From: Capsicum annuum
Lineage: Eukaryota > Streptophyta > Magnoliopsida > Solanales > Solanaceae
Direction of reading: 5' to 3'
Assembly (NCBI RefSeq): GCF_002878395.1
Contig: NC_061120.1
Span: 95,098,521 to 95,162,520, forward strand
Length of the DNA stretch: 64,000 bases
In this document: positions 34,349-44,685 of the stretch, one piece after another
How positions within the stretch are numbered: position 1 is the first letter of the stretch
Layout of the letters: each line of letters starts with the position of its first letter
The notes under the pieces: model-generated
What the model was told of the DNA's origin: nothing
Seen by the model: the letters and a program-made list of their open reading frames with translations, nothing else
Database searches by the model: none
Program-made: the position numbers and the translations under genes

Positions 34349-35453
34349 GACATAGCTGAACCCAATTCCCTTATAAGGCTCAAATCTTTTTTCCTTTAGG
34401 ATAATCATTGAATTTTGAAAAAATAATTGGAGACTTGGTGAACCCTAGAAATTAGGAGCAAACTTTTGTATTTGATTTGAAATTTTAATTTGGTGAAATT
34501 GAAGTGTAAAGTGAAGATTCTTCTTGTATCCCATCACCATGGATGGTATGAATGAACCTTTTGATATATCTCTTCTATTTAATTTCATAAGTAGCTAAAC
34601 TCTTTGTCTTGGGATTATGTTGAACTAAGGTGTATTTATGTGTGGGTGGTGATGTAATTGTATAGATTCTAGTTTGTTGATGATGGGTTTAACCATTGCT
34701 TGGTTTAATTAGTTGGAGTTATTGGGTGAAAACCCCAAATGCCTAAAATGGGTTGTGTGAAAATCGCAAGCTCTTTAAAGCTCACATTATCCTTGAAAAG
34801 AGGATATGGGTGAACTTTTGAAACCCAGGACATCCTTGAAAGAGGGTTATGGGGGACAAAGTAATAGTGGGAAATAATGGATGTAGTTTTCTATATTTTT
34901 TCCATCTTAGAAATAAGGGTAATTGGAGAGTTGGCTATGTTTTGGGAATCTTCCTAGAAATAGGGATGCCCAATTGAGGTGTTGGTGGCTTTAATTGACA
35001 CACTCGTTAGGTACTTGAAAGGGTTAATGAGTGATATCCTTGAGGCTTTGTTGACAAACTAACCTCAAGGATTTTCAGCCTAGCCTACCTTATCGTCAAT
35101 GACTAGAATTTGCACTAAAACTTCATGTTCCCATGTATATTTTGCCCTTAGGTAGACATAATCCCCAGATTCTTCTAATCTTGAATTTCAAATTACAAGT
35201 GTTTCCTTAGTTTGTTGACTTGATTAAGCATTGACACAACCTTGGTTCAAACAAATAACCTCCCCCCCCCTCCCCGCCATTTTTTAGTCATGTATTTTAT
35301 TTTGCTTTTACTTTGAGTATATCTTTAGATATAATTGACACCCTCAACACTTGAAGACTATTCTCACTCCTTGTGGATTCGACCTCAACATAAGTTGAGC
35401 TATTGGCAACGATCGTCCTCTACAAATTTATAAGTTATTGATGAGGGTTATCA

Positions 35454-35458
35454 CTCCT
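35454..35458. repeat. Target site duplication of element F, right copy
   Basis: CTCCT, partner of GTCCT at 25140-25144. Confidence 0.6.
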
Positions 35459-36954
35459 CCAGCTTAACAACACACAAAGGCAGGACCTACAGCGACCTCT
35501 CTTCTTAGGTATGACAACTCACGAACAGAGGGGCCCCTAAGGAATGCAAGAATATTTGTATATACTTACCTGGTCTCACTTTAGGATTTCCAACCATCAT
35601 CATCATTAATATACTCTGTCCAATACCAGAGAGAGAGAGATATAATAAATACACGAACTCTAAACATGACTAAAAAGAGTGTAAGTCTATGAATCCATTA
35701 TCTGGGGTTAACTTTGGGACTAAATTATCATAATAGAGTAAAAAAGATCAGACCTCTCACGACTGAAGTAAATAGTAGTGGTAAAAGAGCAATAAATCAT
35801 GGACCAGAATCAACCTCGATCTAGTTTTCAAAACCTATTCTTTTGTTCCAAAGCTCATAAATCATCAATTGAGGTAGTACAATTTCTTTATAAAAGAATC
35901 TGCGTTAAAAGTGAAAGTAGGGATAAAGCCCATTTTTAGAAAACAATAATAAAATCATGTTTTTGGTTGGAATCATACCACTAAGTGAGCATGAATGCAT
36001 ATAAAAGTATGCATGCCATCACCAGTATCCAAAAAATACAACAATAATCGTCAAAGCGTATTTATGTAAGAATCACACCTTTTCTCAGGGTAGAATTCTC
36101 ACCTAGAGTCTAACTGGTATTGTAACCAAAGGCCTTTGACCCAAGAGTATAAAACTAGCATGATGATAATACTATAACCCAGGGAAAACGTAATCCAATC
36201 CACCAAGTTAATTAGTAACCTTTATAATAAAAGATCCAAAACATCAACTACGATCAATATGTTTATGACCTAGGGTGATAGGATTCTATAACTGTAGCAA
36301 GTATTTCATTTTAAGGGTCGGTTCACCCTTCTATCCCCCAAACTCCAAGGTTAGGCTAAGTCATGATATCCTAATCATAAATATATACTATCATACCCAC
36401 CTAGCATATAGTATACATTACACATAATTATACAAAGAAGAGTGGACTGAAGCCTACCTCAATATTGAACCGCAAGTCTTGATCATCCATAAATCGCCTG
36501 TTTTTACTCCACGGTCCTAAAATATCACCATGTTATCATTATAGTAAACTATAGGTCATTAGGAGTAAAACCTGACCCATACTTCTATATAAAAGGTCAT
36601 ATTGAAATTTGGATCAAGAACGGGCCAGCGGAGCCTGCAAATAAAATTCAAAATTAAATCTATCACGAGGTCTCTCAAAGAACAAGAAATATGTACGCAA
36701 AAGTTGAGCACAAATGGTGTATATTGGGTCCTAATTCATCCCCTAAGGTCTAAGGGTTTAAAGACCTAATTTTTAAGAATTTACAATGAAATAGGATAGA
36801 ATTTGATGGAAAAATAATAGGAAATAATTGAGTGTTTGGCTAACGCGCCTTAGCTTCAATGGATGATTTTCCACTCTTTCTCTCTCTTCAAGATCCTAAA
36901 TGATGGAGAAAATGATGAAAAATTGAATGAACAAAGGGCATTTAATAATTCTGA

Positions 36955-37200
36955 GGTATCGCTAAAGTGATCAATTGTCCGCTTAAGAGGCTACCGCTTA
37001 AGTGGAACAAATCTAATAAAGCAACCATGCCATGGGATGCAGGCATCACTTACGCAATCTATTGGCCGCTAAAGCGATGTCCGCTTAAGCGGTCCTTGGT
37101 AGCTAAAGTGGACCATATTCAAATAGCCAAGGAGGCTAAAGGGGATCAAGGTCTCTAAAGAAACTGCCGCTAAAGTGACTCTTTGACTACTAAAGCTGTC
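36955..37200. repeat. GCTAAAGCGG/CCGCTTAAGCGG word cluster in LTR of E
   Basis: ATCGCTAAAGTG, GTCCGCTTAAGAGG, CCGCTTAAGTGG, GGCCGCTAAAGCGATG, TCCGCTTAAGCGG, TAGCTAAAGTGG, GCCGCTAAAGTG and more, in about 245 bases, some 520-770 bases from the LTR start. Confidence 0.85.
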
Positions 37201-37723
37201 GAACCAGATATCAGGCATCATATTTTGGCTAAGTCCAAATGGACTATGACCGGGTGCTTCGAATTTTTTTGGAATTCCATGCACGCCGACCAACTATGAT
37301 ACCATACCAAATTTGACATTTTAAGCCCAATAAAACCATCAACACTTTTATCTGAGGTCATTTTGACTAAATGGAGGGCCCACACCTATAGTTTCATCTT
37401 TCATAAAATCCACCCAATAGCCTAAAACAAGTCCAGATGCCTTGGGACCTGAACCAAAGGTTCCCCTAACCTAAAACCAATATTCCAGAGCTGATGGCGC
37501 AGTTAGAATTCTCATTCGAGGTTATTTACTAAGAGTTTTAGTCTGAGACTAATTTCTTGTCAATGATAGCTCCAAAATAAGAAAATAAACCAAAAATCCA
37601 AATGAACTATCTAATAACCGCACTGACAGTTCTAACGAGTCATAAATGACCTATAGACACTATGGAAAAGCTCAGAATATGTAAATATACGTAAATCGAG
37701 AAAATAACCTAGAGGTCATTACA

Positions 37724-38099
37724 TTAGTTGGGGCGATGGTTCGGAGGAAAATCTTAAAGAAGAAGAGAAAATAGATAATTTGAAGCCAAAGTACAATTAA
37801 AATGAGGTTATTACATAAAAAGGGGTGAGGGGGACTTCTTTATGAAAAAATGTTAAAGTAGTGTTTTGGTTGTTTTCAAATTTTGAATACAACCTCAATT
37901 ACTATTTGGAATTCTATGGTCAACCGGTGAATTTTAAAATTAAGTGAAAATAAAAAAAAAACGAAAGCATTGTGCTCATATTCTAAGAGTTAAGATACAC
38001 CAACAGGGAAATATTGTTCTCATATTTTAAGATTTAAGATACACAAGTAAGCCCTATTTTTGTCGAGGCATAATTTACTAAACTTTGAAAAAAATGATT
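37724..38099. other. Spacer between element E and the satellite
   Basis: AT-rich, no gene. Begins with GGGGCGATGGTTCGGAGG (37733), which resembles GGGGTGATAGTTTGGAGG at 42028, so a short dispersed repeat may be present at both places. Confidence 0.5.
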
Positions 38100-41000
38100 T
38101 TTCACATTAAAATCAATCTTACAATACTTAGAGTTATATAATTTAAAAATCAGCTCAATTTTCAATTGAAGTCAAAACACTTGTCTTGACTAACTGTTAC
38201 ATGCATAAGTTAAGTCCCAATTCAATCTTACAATATTAAAGCTACATAAATTAAAGCAATTCAATTTTTCAATTAGAATTAAACATTAGAGTGTATGATT
38301 GACTAGCTGTTATATCCACAAATTGATAATCAATTCAATCATGTAATACTTGGAGTTATACAAATTGAATCAATTCACTTTTCAATTGAAGTCAAACACA
38401 TTTATTGAATCATTTTTTAATTCATAAATTGAGTACCAATGCAATTTTATAAGACTTAGAGTTATATAAATTGAATCAATTTAATTTTTTCATTAAAGTC
38501 AAACATAAAAATTAACCAACTATTACATCAATAAATTGAGTCTCGGTTCAATCTTCTAATACTTAGAGCTATATAAACTGAAGTAATACAGCTTTCACTT
38601 AAAGTCAAACATTAGGATTTACTAATGGTACATTCACAAATTGAGTCTTATTTGAATTTTTCAATTGAAGTTTGATATTTGTTGACAAATTGTTACATTC
38701 ACAAATTGAGTGTCAATTCAATCTTCTAATACTTAAAAGTTATATATAAATTGAGACAATTCAATTTATTACTTAAAGTCAAATATTAGGATTGACTCAT
38801 TGTTACATTCATAAATTGAGTCTTTATAATACTTAAGAGTTATATAAGTTGAAATAATTCAATTTCGTATTTAAATTCAAATATTATGATTGACTAATTA
38901 TTGTATTCACAAATTGAGTTTTAATCCAATTATTCAATTAAAGCCAATTGTTTGTGTTGACTATTTATTACATCCAAAAATTAAGTTTTATTTCAATATT
39001 ACAATACTTAGAGTTACATATAAATTGAAATAATTAAAATTTTCAATCAAAATCAACAGTATGATTAACTAATTATTAAATCCACAAATTGAATCTCAAT
39101 TAAAAAAGTTTATTGAAGCTAAATATTTATGTTGACTAATTGTTACATCCTCTAACTGAGAATCAATTCAATCTTATAATACTTTGAATTATATAAAAAT
39201 TTCTATCAAAGTCAAACAGTTGTACTGACTAATTGTTGTATGCACACGACTGAGTCTCAATTCATCTTATAATACTTAGAGTTATATAAATTGAAGTCAT
39301 TCAATTTTTCAATTGAAGTTAAATATTTTTGTTTGATTAATTGTTATATCTCAATCTTATTATACTTAGAGATATATAAATTGAATTGGTTCAACTTTTC
39401 AAACGAAATAAAAAAAATTACTGACTAAGTATTAAATGTAGAAATTGAGTCTCAATTAAATCTTACTATTTAGAGTTATATTATTTGAATTAATTTAACA
39501 TTAATTAAAGTCAGACATTGATGATTGACTAATTGTTTACATCCATAAATTGAGTCTCAATTCAGTATTACTTAGAATTATATAGATTGAATTAATTTAA
39601 TTTTTTAATTAAAATCAAATATTTTACTAACTAATTATTACATGCGCAAATCGAGTCTCGGTTCGATTTTATAATACTTAGAGTTATATTATTTGAAGCA
39701 ATTTATTTTTTAATTAAAATGAAATAGTAAGATTGACTAATAATTAAATCCACAATTTAATCTCAGTTTAATCTTATAATAAGTAGAATATATATAGATT
39801 GAATCATTTATACAAATTGAATAAATTCAGTTCTCCAATATAAGTCAGAAACAATTATTTACTAATTATTTCATATATAAATTGAGTCTTAATTCAATCT
39901 TATAATATTTAGAATTATATAAATTAAAATAACTAAATTTTTTAATTAAAGTTAAACATTGAGATTTACTGATTGTAACATCAATTAATTGAGTGTCAAT
40001 TTAATAAAAAAAAATACTTAGAGTTATATAAACCAAAGCAATTTAATTTTTCAATTAAATTTAAATATTAAGATTGACTAATTATGACATTCACTAATTG
40101 AGTCTTAATTCAATTTTTCAATTGAAGTCAAATATTTATGCTGACTAATTGTTACATTCACAAAGTAAGTCTTATTCAAGTTTGACTAATTATTACATTT
40201 CAAAATACAGTCTCAATTCAATCTTGTAATACTAGAGTCATATAAATTGAATCAGTTTAGCTTTTAAATTGAGCTAAACTATATGTATAGACTAATTGTT
40301 GTATACACAAATTGAGTGACAATTCAATTTTATAATACTTAGAGTTATGTTGTTTGAATCAATTTAATTTTTAAAATTAAGTCAAAACATTAATATTGAC
40401 AAATTATTACATACACAAACTGAGCTTCAATTCAATCTTACTTTGAGGTATATAAATTGAATCAATTCAGTTTTTCAATTGAAGTCAAGCATTTGTACTG
40501 ACTAATCATTACATACACAAATTGAGTCTCAATTTAATATTATATTACTTCACATACATTATTTTAAACAACTTATTTTTTCAATTAAATTCAAACGTTA
40601 AGTTTAATTCATTGTTTCATATACAATTGAGAAATTCAATCTTATAATATTTAGAATTATATAAATTAAATAATTTTTTAATTATTATCAAACATTCGGA
40701 CTAACTGACTGTTACAAATTAAATCTCAATTCAATCTCATAATACTTAACGTTATATAATTTTAAGGAATTTAATAATACTTAAATTTATATAAATTAAA
40801 TAATTATAATTTTTTGATTAAAGTAAAACGTCGGGATTAACTGGTTGTATATCGACTAATTAAGTCACAATTTAGTTTTATAATATTTAGAGCATACGAA
40901 TTTAAACAATTTAATTTTAAACTAAAGTCAAATATTTGTGTTGATTAATTATTATATGCACAAGTTGAGTCCTAAATTAATCTTATAATACTTAAAGCTA

Positions 41001-41205
41001 TATAAGTTAAAACAGTTTATTTTTCAATGAAAGTTAAAACATTTGTATTGACCATTTACTTCATGCATAAATTGAGTCCCAACTGAAGTCAAACATTTGT
41101 ATTGACCATATATTTAATGCCTAAACCGAGTTCCAGTTCAATCTTATAATATTTAAAGTTATATAAATTGAAATAATTAAATTTTTTAATTGAAGTCAAA
41201 CACTT
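38100..41205. repeat. Diverged AT-rich satellite array, period near 107 bp, about 28 units
   Basis: The phrase TACTTAGAGTTATATAAATT recurs at spacings such as 110, 112, 106, 107 and 101 bases (anchors 38131, 38241, 38353, 38459, 38566, later 38736 and 38837). Each unit also has CAATTGAAGTCAAACATT, GACTAATTGTTACAT and AAATTGAGTCTCAATTCAAT in fixed order. Units differ by many substitutions and small indels, and some are partial (the gap 38566-38736). The array starts after 38090 and stops at about 41205. It is not interrupted by any recognisable transposon. Confidence 0.9.
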
Positions 41206-42555
41206 GTACTAGGGTTCGATCCACAATTATCAGGTTCTTACATCTTTTGCACTTTTGTATTTTATTATAGCTAATTTTATGTTACGTTATTTTTATAATT
41301 TTCAATCAATTTTATGTATACTTTTAGATCTTAATATTTTTAATGTAACATTATTTATACAAACATGTATCAATTTTTAATTTTAAGGTTGTTTCATATT
41401 TTGTAACTTTTTTCCTAACATTTTTATTATTCTGAATAAAATTCTCTTCAATTTACTTAGTATATTTTTAGATTTTGATATTCTTACATTATTTATATAA
41501 ATAAAATCAATTTCTAATTCCAAGGTTATTTCATATCTTGAAAATTTTAAAAATATATTTTTTTATATGTTTTTTATGTTTTTATATTTTCATTATTTAT
41601 TTTTAATTTTCTTATAATTAATATGATGACTACTCAATTTTAGATTATGTTTTTCTAAATTTAATTTGGTATAATATTTTAAAATATAATAACTAAGTTA
41701 ATCTTTATTAATGATTTGAACATAATAAAAATTATAAATATTAAATTTATTTTTATATATAATTACTAATATTTTACTTTACATAGTGTAACCAAATAAA
41801 AAGTTAAGAATTATCATAAAAGAAAGAAGAGGAAAACAATAACAAAATTGAAGGACTAACAATAATTTTGGAGGATATAAATTATTTTAAATAAGAATAA
41901 ATATATATGTAATCTTGTTAAAAATAAATAATTTATTGGATAGAGTGTATGTTTAGCAATAAAAGATAATGATTATTTTAGGAACAGAGGAGTTAGGGGT
42001 ACATAGGGTGCGGTTTTGGATGTGGGAGGGGTGATAGTTTGGAGGAAAAAACTTACTAGTAAGTTAATGAAAAAACAGTTACTTGATAAATATTTTGTGT
42101 AAAAAAATAAAAACTTTCATATTTAGGTAATTCTTTCAAGGAAATATCTTAAACATTTATAATTAGGAACTATTACTTTCTAAAATAATATAATAATGCT
42201 TGCAATGTTGTTCTCAAACAAAGACTTAGTTAGGGAGAGATTATTTTCACAATAATTTTTACTTTTATTTTTATTTTCATATCAATTGATCAAATCAATT
42301 TAATAGATTTTGCGTCTATTTATAATTTCTCTTTATTATCATTCTTCGAGATTTCTTTATTAGTTACAGTGTGATAAAAAGTTGTCTCGTTTTCTTTTAG
42401 ATGAAAATTAAAATAATCTAAGATTTTGAATTTTGGGATAAAAATACAATAAAAGTTCATAGTCCACTTATTTTTCTTTCTAAAGGAAATAAAAATTATG
42501 CACTATTTAATCCAAATTAAATATTGACATAATTTCAAAATAATTTATTCAACCA

Positions 42556-42593
<38 letters not shown>

Positions 42594-42667
42594 TATTAGA
42601 GGTTAAGCTAATCTATATTATATTTACTTTCAATTAATTATTCAACTATCAAACATATGTGTACTTA
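41206..42667. other. AT-rich spacer with a diverged direct repeat, a G-rich tract and (TA)n
   Basis: No gene. Two diverged copies of a roughly 140-bp unit lie at about 41305-41545 (anchors TTTTAGATNTT at 41322 and 41466; AAGGTTNTTTCATAT at 41385 and 41522). A G-rich stretch lies at 41985-42047, and a (TA)n run at about 42562-42589. Confidence 0.6.
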
Positions 42668-42676
42668 TATTTTTAA
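42668..42676. repeat. Target site duplication (9 bp), left copy
   Basis: TATTTTTAA, identical to 43636-43644. Confidence 0.85.
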
Positions 42677-43635
42677 GGGAGAAGGACAAAAATAACACCT
42701 AAAACTAAAATAATATCCTAAAAATAATCCCTAAAACTAAAAACCCGGTAATAGCCATTCCACGCGCTTAACTCGGCTGAAACTAATCTAAAAAAATAGT
42801 GAAATATTTAATTTCCAATTTATAGCCGCATTTATTGACCAAATAGCGACAAACTTTGGTAAGCTTCTTTCGCTTCTTTTTTTTTTTTTTCGTTTTTTAT
42901 AGTTGTCATTTTACTTCTTTTCTTTTCCTTTTTTTTGAGTTTCAGTTTTCCTGCCGGTTTTGAAAAAAAAAAAATTGCTCTTTATTGTTTAAACAATCAA
43001 ATATAAGTTTGTAGTTATTCTTTTCTAGCTAGTTGATGAAGCTATTTATTTTATTTTTATGTTTTTATATAACAATGATATAATTTGTATACACCATAAA
43101 AAATATATTTTTTACAATAACTTTACAGTTTATATACCCATTCTATATGATAATTACATAATTTTTATACATTCTATACAATCTTTAGTTGCAATTATTG
43201 TATATACTTGCACAGATTTTCTCTGTAAAAGGTGTATTTATGTGGTATATATATTGTATTGATGTGGTATAAAAGTGTATCAATCTAGTATAAGAGAGTA
43301 TCAATTAGGTATATGGACATTGCATATGCATGCATAGGTTTTCCTTCTCTCTTTTTATAAAAGTGTATCAATGTGGTATAAAAGAGTATCAATTGGATAT
43401 AGGGACTGCATGTGCTTGCATAAAATTTTCTTTCTTTTTTTAAAAAAGTGTATTAATGTAAAAAGTGTATCAATGTGGTATAAAAGTGTATCAATTGAGT
43501 ATAGAGATTGCATGTGTCCAATTGGGCCAAATGACTAAAAAAAGAGAAATAAATTGAACCGACTGACTCCAATTATCCACATTTTCAAATTGTGGGTCAT
43601 TTCTTTTCAAAGTAGCAATGATATGTCCTTTCCCC
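42677..43635. mobile_element. Non-autonomous Mutator-like element (959 bp)
   Basis: The ends are inverted: GGGAGAAGGACA at the left and, on the opposite strand at the right, GGGGAAAGGACA (10 of 12 agree). It is flanked by identical 9-bp direct repeats TATTTTTAA; 9-11 bp duplications are the mark of the Mutator superfamily. No transposase reading frame is present. The interior holds homopolymer T and A tracts (42879-42973) and three tandem units of a 90-100 bp repeat (43262-43535). The superfamily call rests on the TSD length and termini only. Confidence 0.8.
43262..43535. repeat. Tandem repeat inside the Mutator-like element
   Basis: GTGTATCAATNTGGTATAAA, GAGTATCAATT, GGGACTGCATGTGCTTGCAT and a TTTTCTTTCTC tail recur in the same order three times (anchors GTGTAT 43275, 43363, 43464). 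Confidence 0.8.
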
Positions 43636-43644
43636 TATTTTTAA
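43636..43644. repeat. Target site duplication (9 bp), right copy
   Basis: TATTTTTAA, identical to 42668-42676. Confidence 0.85.
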
Positions 43645-44380
43645 ACTATTAATTAAGAAGCGAAAATGTATGTGTGTGTAACTCTTACTTTAAATTGACA
43701 AATTTACTATCCTTATATAATTAAATAAATAACTTAATTATATTGTATAATAATAAAAGTTAGTATAATTCATAATATGCAATTACTCTTAATTGATACA
43801 TTGAGAAAGTATTAAATTCTAATAATTTATTTTTTTTATTCATAAAACAAGTTAATATATATCAATATTTAGAATTAATTTAAATATGATAAGTAATGAA
43901 GTCATCAACGATTCATATAAGAAAATCTAAGTAACAGTTTTTGCTTCCTGTAAATAGTAACACATTAGAGGAAGTATTTGATTCTTTTAAGTATGATTTT
44001 AATGGTAGAAATTTTTTATTTTTAGGTGGGGGGGGGATGGATCCTGGAGAGCGTGGGGTTGGGGATGGGGGATGGGGAGGGAAGGGAGTAGGGCACAGGG
44101 AGTGGGGAGGAAATAATTAATTAAGTAAAAGATTGTTATAAATTATAGTTCCAAGAAAAGTAACTTTATTATTTAATGGTAGGTAATGTAGAAAGAGATG
44201 GTGGAAATATTTAAATTAAGGCTAGTAACGTTATTTATTCTTTTTTTATTATTTTGTGGATAGCATGTTTTGGACCTTTTTCTTTTCCCTATCATAATTT
44301 ATCTTAACCCTTTATTAAAAACATATATTCCATAAGAATTTTTCACTTTTTCTAAAAATTATTTCACTTTAGTGAAAATT
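43645..44380. other. AT-rich spacer with a strong G-rich tract
   Basis: No gene. At 44027-44110 runs of 3 to 8 G recur about ten times within 84 bases (GGTGGGGGGGGATGG, GTGGGGTTGGGGATGGGGG, GGGGAGGGAAGGGAG), enough for G-quadruplex folding on the plus strand. Confidence 0.6.
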
Positions 44381-44685
44381 GAAGTGTTTGGCCATGAGAA
44401 TTTCAAATCCAATTTCAAATTGTTTTTGGGAAAATGAAAACATGTTTTTACTTGTTTTCATTTTTTTTTCCAACTTCAATTCTTAATTTATTTATTGTTA
44501 CAAATGATCCAATTTTTTAAATTTCTACAAAAACACCCTACTAATTTCAACCAACAACCAGAGTTAAATGTCTAACTACTATATTGCCCACTTTTTGCTA
44601 CTTTCGTCGATAAAAGACCTCAAAATTGAAGGCAACTTTAACTTTTTTTCTTTTTCCTCAAAATCTTTTCATGATACAACACAAC
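44381..44685. mobile_element. Left arm of a TIR element split by G
   Basis: The phrase GTGTTTGGCCATGAG at 44384 has a decayed inverted partner at the far right of the window (TTCATGGCCAGATGCC, 63983-63998), with element G exactly between the two arms. The phrase is one I associate with abundant Solanaceae MITE-like elements. No transposase frame is present. The outer left end is not sharply defined. Confidence 0.5.

Larger units (their letters stand above)
25145..35453 (+). mobile_element. Element F: Athila-type Ty3/gypsy LTR retrotransposon with complete domain set
   Basis: 5' LTR 25145-26575, tRNA-Asp-type PBS, gag, protease, RT, RNase H, integrase, long 3' UTR, polypurine tract, 3' LTR 33971-35453, and a 4-of-5 target duplication. 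The total of 10.3 kb is usual for the lineage. Gag and pol lie in one reading direction but with many stops and frameshifts, so this is a dead copy. It is the best full-length reference for element B in the window. Confidence 0.9.
33971..35453 (+). repeat. Element F 3' LTR (1483 bp)
   Basis: TGATGAGTGTCGAATTTACC to GAGGGTTATCA. Contains a GATCGC cluster at 34190-34315, a TATA-like box at 34341, and a C-run CCCCCCCCTCCCCG near 35263 that the 5' copy lacks. Confidence 0.9.
23920..37723 (-). mobile_element. Element E: LTR of a chromovirus-like family, interrupted by B and F
   Basis: Visible as 23920-25144 and 35454-37723. The right end reads ...GAGGTCATTACA, as in the LTRs of G (...CAGGTCATTACA at 47537 and 63727), so minus orientation and a related family. 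It also holds the GCTAAAGCGG word cluster (36955-37200) as G does. The left end is beyond element B, which reaches outside the window, so whether this is a solo LTR or part of a full element cannot be told. The joined visible length is about 3.5 kb; no coding sequence was recognised in it. Confidence 0.75.

Noticed and set aside
38100..41205. Regular repeats suggesting a CRISPR array
   Set aside because: The unit is about 107 bp of continuous diverged satellite, with no short identical repeats separated by unique spacers, and the context is a plant genome.
41208..41226. GGTTCGATCC resembling the B box of a tRNA gene or SINE
   Set aside because: No A box or cloverleaf could be found upstream and there is no poly-A or terminator arrangement; a 10-base match is expected by chance.
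42559..42592. Run of alternating TA as a possible regulatory or origin-like element
   Set aside because: A simple microsatellite in AT-rich DNA; nothing around it suggests a function.
43059..43262. 67-codon plus-strand frame
   Set aside because: Lies within the Mutator-like element in extreme AT-rich sequence, composed mainly of Ile, Tyr and Phe; no similarity to transposase.
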